Part shown: piece after piece, positions 48,501 to 58,488 of the stretch
Layout: each line of letters opens with the position of its first letter
How positions within the stretch are numbered: position 1 is the stretch's first letter
Source: Phoronis australis
Taxonomy: Eukaryota > Phoronida > Phoronidae
DNA length: 64,000 nt
Assembly (NCBI GenBank): GCA_002633005.1
Contig: NMRA01000076.1
Location: 996,748-1,060,747 of the forward strand
Direction: 5' to 3'
Notes under the pieces: model-generated
Database searches by the model: none
Told to the model about the DNA's origin: nothing
What the model saw: the letters and a program-made list of their open reading frames with translations, nothing else
Translations under genes and position numbers: made by a program

Positions 48501-51500
48501 GTGGGGAGATAGCGAATCATGCACAGTTCAAAAAGGGGAAGAAAACGATTCCACGCTCACACCTCTGAATTTCAGCTATGACCCCCTTTACCTTAGTCTC
48601 TGACTAATTAACACCCAGCCCATGATACAAATTCTATACTCGTGCCTCTTCACTCATCACGCGCATTGAAAATACTCCACACTCGGTGACCAAACTCCAG
48701 ACCCGGATGAGGAATTTGGTTTCAGAGTATTGAGTTTGGTCACGGGGAATGGAGAATTTTCAGGGGTGCAGGTCAGCACTTCCACCGCACATTTGGTGTT
48801 TGCTGGTCCAAGACTGGTTTTAGAGGATTGAAGCTGTAGTCACGGCCACCCTGGATATTTAAACAGCAACATGTCTCACCAGCTAAGTAACCAAATTCAT
48901 CATTTAGAGATGAGCGACGACTGCTCTCGCGACTTTTCTCCTGCTTCCGTTGGCTGAACAGGTGACTAAAGCGACTGCCCATTGGATGAGAGCTGTTCTC
49001 TTGAACCCCTTCAATCTGAGTACAAAATAGTAATGTTAACTAAAATATAAGGCAGGTCACTATGATTCCCAGTGACTATGTATGGGGGCAAATCATCACG
49101 GACTTGCGTGAGCAGACGGCTAAGACACGTTGTTTTCAACAGAAGCTCACACCTTCTGAATAACCTGTGTTGAAAAGCGAGAAGCAAATCAGAAGAAAAT
49201 TAATTTGAAAATCATTACAGAATGAACCGGAAAATATTTCCTCTGAAACTTTGTCATTTTTTGACAATGTGATGCTTGTCTCGGTTTCCTTTTGAAAACT
49301 GCTATAAACAAACAAGTAGGTAGCATTCAAACAACTCCTACATAAAGCACAAACTCAACTAAAAAGAAGCGGTAATTTAGACATACTCTTCCAGTTAACC
49401 TCACTGAAGTTTAATGCCCTCAGAAGTTCCACAACAAGTGATCATCTTGTGACTAGCACGCGACAACTAACATTAAACCATTGACTGCAGGCACGCTTTT
49501 ACCTTCAAGTAGATGCCTAATGAATTTGATTATCAACTGATTATTTTTCAAAATTTTGAAATTTTCACTGCAGTTTTGACAGAAAGAGGTAACTCCACGA
49601 AATGCGATTTCATAATAACTGCATCTCCTTTGAACTCGCACAGTTTGAATTTGCAAAAGTAAGATGGCGGTGGCAAAAGATACCAATTGCGAAAACTTTC
49701 CTCAAGTTAGTATGAATGATAGCCATATCACCAAATTGTTGCTCCAAGCTACCAAGCAATAATCAAAGTTATGTGATGCACAAAGACTGTAGATTCATGC
49801 ATCAAATCATAGTAAACTTACATATGACAGGCCAACTGTCACACTTACAGGCAAGCCAGGAATGTCCATCTTTTGCAAGAAGTCGTTGAAATCAAATGGC
49901 TGCAATGTAGGTGTAGTGTCAGGTGATGATCGGTGCTCATTGGCTGAGCTTTCCGGTGAGCTTGATTCATTAGTCTCCAAACTTCCATTTCTAGCCGCAA
50001 CACTAATGTCCTCTGTAATGAAGCAAACCTATCATCACGTCAAATGATTCTTTTTATGAAATGTCTCTTGCGATAAATAGCTAATTACATCAGTATAAAC
50101 TATTAACATCCATCGTACCAATACAATCATAAACTGGTAACTACTGGATTAATAAAACCGCGCTTAGTTTCAAAAGTTTAACCAAGCTAATTTTCGTAAA
50201 AACTGCGATGGAAACCTACCAAAAATAATGATAAACAATACCCTGTCCATTACAGCAAAACCTCACCAGCTTGGAGAAATTATTGCCTATTAAAAGTTAC
50301 ATTAATTTTCCATTTCTAAAGGCCTCCAACATTGTAATTTGAGAATGCTCACAATTTATCAAACATTTTTTGATGGTAGCTGTAATAGAACATGAAAATG
50401 TCAAAGCATTTATCTGGAGCTAATTATCTTTTATGAAAAAAATCATTCGCCCATTAAAGTGTGCTTTAAACTGGTGAGAAACAGTTTCGTCAATTCATAA
50501 ACTCTTTTGAAAACTACACTATAATGAACATTTCAATCTGTTAACACCTTCTGAGCGCACCTGCTGTTTTCCTGGACCTGTCCGTGTCCTGATCAGTCTT
50601 CTCCGGCTCCTCTTCTGGGCCATCAAAGCCATGTAGCTCTATAGTCTCCGAGATACTGATGGGACCGTGCGTGAACCACTCCGGTTCCTCCTCATTTCTC
50701 AACTGATAATGTCCCGTGTACCGCTTGTAGCCTCGCTCCCAATGGTCATCCTACCAAAGAGAACATGACGGTTGATAGATGACATTTAGAATTGACTGGA
50801 ACGTGTCATAGTTGGCGATTGTCAAAAGATGTTTGGTTATAAGAGGTTTGGACTACTCGTACAATAGCAGCGAACAGTTGCAAAGGAAAACAATACTCCT
50901 TAAAGCTGCTATGTACTTTAGACTTCCAACCATCATGAGATCATCTCAACTTGTTCCTTAGTCAAATTAGAGGGATTCCTGGGCTTAAAAACACTGAAGT
51001 TCACTAAAACTTGAGACCAAGGACAATTGGGCCAGGTGTTGCTAGTGAATATTGATGTAACGTTGTGCGAAACTGCAGGGATTTCATCCATTGAAAGTAT
51101 ACGGAGTTGGCGGTCCATGTACTATAGTCTATGATGGAGGTGAGCTCCTGCACGTGAACTATGATTGACTTTACAAGTGAAGCAATATTTCGCTCTTATG
51201 AATAAGCAACATCGCCTTCACAATAACATGGACATGACAGTCTGATCAACATCTGTTTCGTGAAAAGTGACTTCAGACGGAAGTCGGAAATTTGGTCCTA
51301 TGCTCCACACAACTATTTCTGTGCAAAGTCTCTTACAATATACACATAACTGCTAGTTACTGTGATAATTTTAACTAATTAATTTTACAATATGAATCAC
51401 TCATAACTACTTTTAACTAAATCTTTTTCAATAGTTGGGAAGTGGGAGCGCAAGACAAAATTTCTGTCTCAAGTCACTTTCATGAAACAGACTTACGACC

Positions 51501-54500
51501 TTTGATAAAACAGGCCACAGATGTTATAATAAGGAGACAGCATTGCCTGTCATTCCCTTCCCTTGTCAATCCCTCCCATCCACTCTCCCTTTCTTAGTTC
51601 TGACATCCCTAAATCAACAAGCCACACCCACTCTCTCTCTCTTAGTTCTGACATCCATCAATCAACAAGGCACACCCACTCTCCATCTCTTAGTTCTGAC
51701 ATCCCTCAATCAAAAAGCCACACCCACTCTCTCTCTCTTAGTTCTGACATCCATCAATCAACAAGGCACACCCACTCTCCATCTCTTAGTTCTGACATCC
51801 CTCAATCAAAAAGCCACACCCACTCTCTCTCTCTTAGTTCTGACATCCATCAATCAACAAGGCACACCCACTCTCCATCTCTTAGTTCTGACATCCCTCA
51901 ATCAAAAAGCCACACCCACTCTCTCTCTCTTAGTTCTGACATCCATCAATCAACAAGGCACACCCACTCTCCCTCTCTTAGTTCTGACATCCCTCAATAA
52001 ACAAGCCACACCCACTCTCTCTCTCTTAGTTCTGACATCCCTCAATCAACAAACCACACCCACTCTACCTATTTAGTTCTGACATCCCTCAATCAGCAAG
52101 CCACACCCACTCACCCTCTCTTCATGACCACTATTATGCCTCTGCCTGTGTCGGTCACGCTGGGCTCTGTCTCGCCAATTATCGGTTGAGTCGCGAGGAC
52201 TCCTATCTTCCGTCCACCGGTCGGACTCCTGTCCTTCTAACTGTAATCGTCCACTGCCAATGCGGGTCACACCGCGACGACTGCAAGAACGGAAGATTAC
52301 AACTCTTCACTCCCACTTCCAGTGACATATGACCGTAACTAAGATGGCTCAAGTCGGTCAAAAAATTACACTACTGAAGTTCTGGGAATAATCATCAAGC
52401 TATAATTTGGTTACTTATGTCAAGTTCCACCATGAGAGAGGCTAATGCAACCGTAGAAAGGAAAAAGATCAATTTGTCAGGATTCTGATTAGTACATTCA
52501 TGTCAACCATCCACATCTTATTATCAACCATGTTGACGTAAAGATAGCAATAGACACACAGTTACATAGTGCGACAAAACTCAAATGCTTTACAACTAAC
52601 ATCACAATCAAAAAGAACAACTTAAAAATAATTGGACACCTGGCCTGTTTGTCAAAAACAATTATGCCACAAGTCTCCCATTACAATGCAATTCATTTCA
52701 GCAAAATCTTTTGTTGACTGATTTACATTGGCTGGAATTTTCATGTCCAACAAGTGCGACTTAGCAAAATGCTACAGCGACAGTATCTCAAACCATCACT
52801 TTTCCTGCACTACAGGTCATCCAAGAATAGTGTACACTCACTGGTCACGCTCCCTCAGGTCACCGCCGCTCGTCTTACGTTGCAGGGTAGGATGCTGCTG
52901 CTGTTGCGTCACGTGACAGCCGGTGCCAAAACTGCGCCGCTGCGGACTCAGCACGATAGTGTCCTGCTCATCATCCTTGACACGGTCTACATGGGGAGAA
53001 GTCATACAAGCACACACTCACTTAAAGAAATCCTGGAATTGCTTAGATACTCCAATACATCTGTATTAGATACAACTTTCTCATCTTGATTAACAACAAA
53101 CGGATGAAAACATGAATGGAAAGATAATTTCATTGCTTTCTTCTGACGATGTGAAAGGTAATTTTACTCACAAGAAAGCACATTGTCTATGTTGGATATT
53201 CTATCCTCACTATACGAGTCATGTCCACGACTGTATTTCCCTGGTCAGTTTGAACTGACCTGGACTTAAGATGAGGTCATGCACAGCGGAGATTTGCAGA
53301 CCTTGACCTCTATTCAAGCTAGGGCATCTGGCGACAATGCAATTAGGACACAGACAGGGAGAGACCAGTCCAGTGAGCTGTGAGCAGCCAACCTCTGTGT
53401 CAAAAAATTTTCCGAGCAAATGGCACAAATCTTCAGTGTGGGGGGGGGGGTTGAAAACTACTTTAAACAGATCAGCACCAAGCAGGAAAAGATGGTTCGT
53501 TCTAAGCATGCTATGCCTAATGATAAGAAGTCATGCGTAATGTATAAATTATCATATATTATAAGGAAGATCCCTCACACTGCTAAACCGAGGAAACCAA
53601 ATACTGCCACCTGGACTACGGCATACACTTAAGTTAGAGAAGTTGGCCCAGCTTGAATAAAGATCGAAGTCTGCACCTTCCTACTATATACGACCACAAC
53701 TAACATCTTGCTCAACCCAATGCAGCAAATCTAGTCTGTGAATAAGACCTTTAGAGCGAGCATGGAACGGTGCTGAATTGGGCTTAACTTCACCTGAGCA
53801 ACATGCGCAAGTTTAAGTGAACGTGTGGACAGATGTTCAACTACTGCAATTTGATGCCAGTGTGACAACTTTCCCCACCTCTTTGAAGTAGTGCAATTTT
53901 CACCCAATCAACTTGCCCACGTGAAGTGCCTGTGTGGACAGAAGCCTGACACAATACGAAAATAATTGTGTGCTAAGTGTTTGCACAGTTAATTTACAAG
54001 GAATTGTTATGTATAAAACGGAGAAGACGAGGTTTGCTTTGACAGCTGGGATTTGTGGACGTCTCACCATAAAACTTATACCAAAATGAAATTCGCCAAC
54101 CAACTGCCTGAAACCTAGAAAATTTATGTAACTATAGCATTCAACTGCCACCTACCTTGCTTGATACAGCAGTTTTAAAGAAACTTAATCCATTAAGCCT
54201 CATTTATTGGCACCATGAGTGACATTTTAAGATCACTTTTTACCAGAGAAATTTAAAGCTGTACCTGACTGAATTCCATATTACTACTACTACCTTGATA
54301 CCAGTTGTGCCACTGCTGTGTGAACACCCAGATGATCCGACACATATTACCCCTAGTGCAACTAACTAGCCCTAGTTTAAGTGCCAGTCTGGATACAGCT
54401 TAATAGTCACAAGATGAACAAGTGTTCATGTAAACACAAAATTGTCATTAATGAGTTATAATGTATCAAAACCAGTGAAAGATGTAACGTTCCTACGATA

Positions 54501-57500
54501 AAGAGCATTTACTCCTCACTAGCAGTCCTCAGCATACCTATGTGATAAATATACACATGGTAGAAGTGAATTTCCTAGAATGTACTTATTGATGTAACAA
54601 ACTTTCATCTCCAAACAAACATGTCTATGACAATCACCACAATATCGAAACCGAAATAGGACTAAACTCATATAATGAAATGGTCCTGAGATTACCTGCA
54701 AGTGACGGACGCCTGCGCTTCAAAAGATCTTTTTCAACATCTGTTGGTCGTTTGTACGGCTTTCCATCAGACATCGGTGAACTCGACCGAGAGTTTCCGT
54801 CGCCGCGCAAGGATTTGAACCACAAGTCAGGGTCCCATAACCCCTGAGGCCTAAAAGTGAAATACAAATTTGAAACTGGAGTAAATCCAGAGACAGTTGA
54901 AAGCAACCATCCACTAAATTATATTTTTACAGAGGGTAGTTTCATCACTGACATGCACCACTTTCCAACAAGAAATATATACTTGTCGACACCTGATGTC
55001 AATCCCTTCAAAATATGTATTTGGACATAACAAAGGAAGGCCAACCAAATGCTATCGTCTGACGGCCAGGCAACACAGGATACGAAACCAGGCCACACAC
55101 ATTCGCAGTACAAACCACTGCACTGAACTACCCTATCTTGTCATGGTACTGATCTTGCCTTCATAGTCCACAATAGCTGTAAATAAAATTGTCATTTCAG
55201 TGTGATTGGGAAACCCTTATTTAAGTGAAATTTTACACTGCGATCCTTTTAAAACATGGCAAGCTTTACCACATGACACTGCCATCCTCCCTCACACTAA
55301 GGTTAAAAAGAAATGCACTAAAATCCACCAAAGACATTTTCAGATATACGGTAACATACTACTAAAACACAAACAATGGAAACAAAATTATTAAACAGAA
55401 TATTCTACATACGAGTTGTAATCTTCCAACAGTAACGCTGGCCGCTGTTTAGCATAGATTGAATCTCGCAGGTTCATCAATTCTTCCTAAAACAAAAACA
55501 CGGGAATGGTGATGAGATCAACAACTCCAAGATACAACAAAGGAACATCCTATAATAAGACAACAGGTGACGCGGTATTCATTAAGTGCAGCTAATAAAT
55601 AGTTCATTCCAGCTGGTTCCAAGCCTAAATGCTAGATGGCATGGCAGCTACCAGTTTAGGCTGGAAAACTGGACTCGATTCTGTACATTTTTTGCTTTAG
55701 AGAAAGCAACAGGCTTGCATAATTTTTTTTGAAAAGAATACCAAGCCTAGTTTTGGGTTACAAAAAGATGTTAAAAACGGCACTGCAAAACGATGTTCTG
55801 TAATCCTAGACAACCCTCAAGTTTGTAGGAAAATTTGAAAACTCCTTTCGAAATACGTTAAATGGGCAAGCATGACCTACGAAGTATGCTTTCAGCAAAT
55901 TACAAGGCAGCCGTGTGGAAAGACCACCCAACAAGAACCATAAAATTCAATCTGTCACACAGGCAGAATCAGTTTTAGTTGATTCCTGCTTTTATCTTTC
56001 AAGATCGATGCCAATGGTGCATTAGCAGGTGACAGAACAAGGATTGGTAGAAATCATCAAAGTCGGATTTAGTATCCTTTTAACACTTAAGGTCTAAAGT
56101 TTTTGTTGCATGCAGACAAGATGAAATTCTATCCTCAATGACACCAGTTATTGAAAGTTCTACCTTACTCAAATCCATGTAGAGCACAGTTGAAAATTTG
56201 ACGCCACACTAACTGGAGACTGGAAGGAAGCGTGTTAACTCATTGACTCACAACTTATCAAAGCCTACTTCCAGCGTGTCTCTAATTGTATGTCATTAGT
56301 GAGTTAGAACAAATGATGTCACAAACTAATTAGTGAACAATGCAGCCTTTAGTTAATGTTTCCTATTTTAGACCACCATTGTGCACAAGACATGAGCTTG
56401 TGCAATGCGACTATAAACAGTGAATATCAGTGTGTCTCACATAGAGCCCAGTTTACATGAAGGTGTTAACACCTGAATGTATATTTATGTATGGTGCGTA
56501 TTTTTACAATATCAACGCAAATACACTCGGGTGTACAGCTACACTCGGGTGTATAATTACACCACCTGCATTCGTTTGTGTAAATGTAAATTTTCTGTCA
56601 TATGTGGTTTGATATGGTCTTTTATTGAAATGCTGCTGCTGCTGTTGTTGTTGCTGCTGCTGCTGTTGTTGCTGCTGCTGCTGCTGTTGTTGCTGCTGTA
56701 GTTGTTGTTATTGCTATTGCTGTTGCTGTTCATTGTTCTATTTGAAGCTGAACACTGAATTTCCAAAAACCAGCGCTTTGTGAAAGCCACCTGGCCAAGC
56801 CATCTTGTGTTTACATCACTATTGTAACAATCAGTGACTCCAACCTGACAGGTGGCCGGATTGTATTATTAGTTTGTACTACATTAGAGAAATACTTGGC
56901 AAAATGTGTTGGCCTTTAGAACTTTTGAACAGGATCTGCCAATTTACAATTTTCAAACCACTCCATCGATCGTTCTTAATGTATCTATACTTGCCACTTG
57001 CGAGACAGTTCAAACAGCAATCTCAAGGGGATTGATACCCAAGCATCAGAGCTTCCCTGATTCAAGGCAACTATTCCAGAAAAATCTTCTCTTTACTAGG
57101 AAACACGGCTCGTGTCGATTTTGTAGCGAAATGTATAGAGTACAGAGCGCAAATATCGCTTTTCATTTCCCCCATACGAACGCGATGTAAATTTATATTT
57201 ATTTTGCAACTGTGTGTAGATTTGTGTATGTATGTATGGATGTGAAAGTGCTGCATATAAAACGAGCTATAGATCCTCTTTCACCATGTACAAAAACGCT
57301 TGATTGACCTAGTTCTCAAAACATTAAGACACATCAAGACTGAATTGGGAAAGCAATAAAGTACTTCGCGCCTCAAGTGCCGTACAGATGTACAGCATTG
57401 TCGGTAAATACTGCATTCATCAGACTGGCACTGTAGTATTTCAGGATGTGGTTGTCGAATGACTTTGAGTGATATCTTTCAATTAGCTACTTTGAAGAAC

Positions 57501-58488
57501 AGAACCACGTTGCTTACTAGGAATCTCCAAATCAACATGCTGAGTAAAAACTCACCGAGTTTAGGACAATTTGGAACACTGAAATTCAAACCGAAATTGA
57601 ATTTGCTTGATTCTAAAGATTGGGACTTGGGCAATTTCTCAAATATCACACACTGCTTTTTGTATCAACAGAGCCTGGAAATGGACTTGGCAGCAGACAA
57701 TATAACAGCTGCTGACTCAACATCTCCATGTGTCCCATAATGTTTAACATTGATGTGACTGATAGTTTGTCACCGAGCCTAATTCGTGAATTTGGGCCAG
57801 CCAATATTGCCTGTTTCTGAAACTTGGTATAAGCTCCAGCCTTGTGCAAACTAATTAATTTTTCACTTTACTAAGCAGGAGAATTTTTAGCATAATTTTT
57901 AATTGTCCCAAACTGGAGAATTGTTTCCATTTTCCCAGCTACAAAAATGCCGAAATAGTAGTCATGTTTTAAAAGCAGACAGTATTACCGTGTCAGATTC
58001 AGTGAATGAGCTGTGACTTCATGTACAAACCACCTTCTGCCCAAACACAATGGCGCGGTTATCCACAAAGGCCACTGAAGCATGTGCGGGGAAACTGTTA
58101 CAAAGTCAAATATATTGTAACACTAAATACACAATGAACTCTTCCATTCTCTTCGTCATCACAATCTAAAGTTTGCAGGTTCAAATTTGAGTGTGTTTGT
58201 GCGGTACCGATCCAGATGAGAAAAAATTCCCAATACACGCACTTCACTCAGGTGCACAAAATCTTCCCAATGTCCATCAGCAAAAATCCAGTAAATCTGC
58301 ATCCCTATTGGTGATTTTCAGGTAACCATAGTAACCAAACAACAGCATCTGATCACACACTCAAAAAAATGCTCCTATGTACCATGACCTACCCTAGAAT
58401 ACATGTGTTCTGGCATTTTAGGTGGTGGTTTTTCCTTGACACTGTCCTTAGCAGCAGCAGCAGAAGCTGCCGCCTTTTCGTCCTCCAT
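33304..58488 (-). CDS. EIF4ENIF1: eIF4E nuclear import factor / transporter (4E-T), 22 coding exons
   Basis: Exons in transcript order: 58488-58393, 55486-55413, 54850-54696, 52986-52842, 52280-52115, 50750-50561, 50012-49849, 49015-48880, 48331-48191, 47809-47633, 46815-46610, 46194-46117, 41643-41430, 39959-39856, 39313-39183, 38886-38835, 38472-38367, 37127-36948, 36449-36202, 34878-34569, 34266-34072, 33566-33304. Every border is GT-AG and every phase joins; total 3531 nt, 1176 aa (human about 985). Conserved blocks in order are the YX4L-phi eIF4E-binding motif (Y30-M36), GLWDPDLW, LSPQRRSFGTGCHVT, EEEPEWF with IEL (249-251), FDF (315-317), MAAFNKLVGMMKATG, AFTPTSVIRKM and LAKWFG (1137-1142). 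In the family, 4E-T shuttles eIF4E into the nucleus and, with DDX6, LSM14 and PATL1, represses and stores mRNA in P-bodies. The extra length is mainly Q-rich C-terminal sequence. An acceptor three bases before the ATG implies at least one untranslated upstream exon, which I could not place. Confidence 0.96.
34569..34878 (-). CDS. EIF4ENIF1: EIF4ENIF1 exon 20, polyglutamine exon
   Basis: Largest exon. It holds an uninterrupted run of about 15 glutamines written in mixed CAA/CAG codons, within a wider Q-rich helical stretch (RLQQLAQ.., ANLAQILHLANNASIQQ). Codon mixing should limit slippage. The Q-rich stretch is lineage-specific compared with vertebrate 4E-T. Confidence 0.92.
35429..35480. repeat. 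12-bp tandem repeat, four copies
   Basis: Four near-perfect copies of TAAGCATACAGG lie in the intron before the polyglutamine exon of EIF4ENIF1. On the plus strand (antisense to the gene) each copy creates CAG|GTAAGC or CAG|GTAAAC, a consensus-like 5' splice site. Confidence 0.85.
40482..40722. repeat. Purine-rich (GA/GGGGA) tract, 240 bp
   Basis: The plus strand is almost only A and G, built from GAGAGG and GGGGAGA units with scattered single C interruptions. It lies in the EIF4ENIF1 intron between exons 13 and 14, so the pre-mRNA carries a C/U-only tract of the same length. Such tracts can form triplex (H-DNA) and bind polypyrimidine-tract proteins; both are inference here. Confidence 0.95.
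42531..42688. repeat. Left terminal inverted repeat of the Kolobok-like element
   Basis: Starts AGGCGAAGGCAACC directly after TTAA and ends GCGCTTCCCGCCA. It includes CGGAAGTGACG and AGGAGGCAAGCG, mirrored in the right repeat. Confidence 0.9.
42796..42838 (+). pseudogene. THAP-type transposase N-terminus, truncated by assembly gap
   Basis: Encodes MPHCCCVPGCSNYR and then runs into Ns. MP..C....C at the very N-terminus is the diagnostic first half of a C2CH THAP DNA-binding domain. The rest of the domain (downstream Trp, C..H and the AVPTIF-type box) and the catalytic core are hidden in the gap. 'Pseudogene' is used only because the reading frame is incomplete here. Confidence 0.65.
42839..43671. 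other. Assembly gap, 833 Ns
   Basis: Sequence unknown. The real length may differ from 833. It falls inside the Kolobok-like element and explains the absence of a complete transposase. It is intronic for EIF4ENIF1, and the flanking exons 12 and 13 join in phase, so no coding exon needs to be hidden here, although one cannot be excluded. Confidence 0.98.
43777..43934. repeat. Right terminal inverted repeat of the Kolobok-like element
   Basis: Reverse complement of the left repeat, ending GGTTGCCTTCGCCT directly before TTAA. Differences from the left copy are about two bases (CATGTCA against CATATCA, and TTACTCG against TTATTCG, when read in the same sense). Confidence 0.9.
49849..50012 (-). 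CDS. EIF4ENIF1: EIF4ENIF1 exon 7, FDF part of the DDX6-binding region
   Basis: After a ~37-residue acidic/serine-rich linker it reads PFDFNDFLQKMDIPGLP, the counterpart of the vertebrate DFDFNEFFNLDKVP block. IEL and FDF are thus on adjacent exons. The joint to the next exon (IEGVQENSSHPMGSRFSHLF) keeps the following vertebrate-like order. Confidence 0.95.
50561..50750 (-). CDS. EIF4ENIF1: EIF4ENIF1 exon 6, Cup-homology region part 1
   Basis: Contains EEEPEWFTHGPISISETIEL followed by HGFD. The family uses the IEL residues here to bind the RecA2 lobe of the helicase DDX6. Nearly every position of this block agrees with vertebrate 4E-T, which makes it the best single diagnostic of the gene. 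Confidence 0.96.
51580..52122. repeat. 48-bp minisatellite with 96-bp higher-order unit
   Basis: About eleven head-to-tail copies contain TTAGTTCTGACATCC and CACACCCACTCTC. The period is 48 bp (copies start near 51601, 51649, 51697, and so on), with one 47-bp step at the end. Two variants alternate, one with ATCAACAAGGCACA and CCATCTC, the other with ATCAAAAAGCCACA and CTCTCTC, making a 96-bp higher-order unit. Since 48 is divisible by three, the array is open in several frames, but it is intronic. The last copy runs into the 5' splice site of EIF4ENIF1 exon 5. Confidence 0.95.
55413..55486 (-). CDS. EIF4ENIF1: EIF4ENIF1 exon 2, completes the eIF4E-binding motif
   Basis: Reads EELMNLRDSIYAKQRPALLL followed by EDYN. 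This matches the vertebrate segment that runs from EELLDIKE through SKQRPSCL to EKYD. L35 and M36 supply the L-phi of the motif. It ends with TC and takes G from exon 3 (Ser), leading into PQGLWDPDLW. Confidence 0.95.
56631..56729. repeat. CTG/TTG trinucleotide repeat, ~100 bp
   Basis: Mixed (CTG)n and (TTG)n runs in EIF4ENIF1 intron 1; the pre-mRNA carries CAG/CAA. Interruptions are frequent, and it degrades at the right end into TTATTGCTATTGC. It is not part of any coding exon. Confidence 0.95.
58393..58488 (-). CDS. EIF4ENIF1: EIF4ENIF1 first coding exon, with half of the eIF4E-binding motif
   Basis: Encodes 32 residues: an acidic start, an alanine run and PPPKMPEHMYSR. The eIF4E-binding motif YX4L-phi begins here (Y30) and is completed in exon 2 (EELM), so an intron of about 2.9 kb splits it after R32 in phase 0. 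The start ATG follows the acceptor TTTCAG|ACA, so the 5' UTR is spliced. Confidence 0.93.

Noticed and set aside
51543-52076. Repetitive 177-codon protein (LLVLTSxNQ-type 16-residue repeats) and an overlapping 145-codon frame
   Set aside because: It is the translation of a 48-bp intronic minisatellite, open because 48 is a multiple of three. Several frames are equally open and none has independent support.
56477-56790. Poly-Leu and poly-Asn/Ser frames
   Set aside because: Translations of the CTG/TTG repeat. The interval is intronic and lacks conserved sequence.
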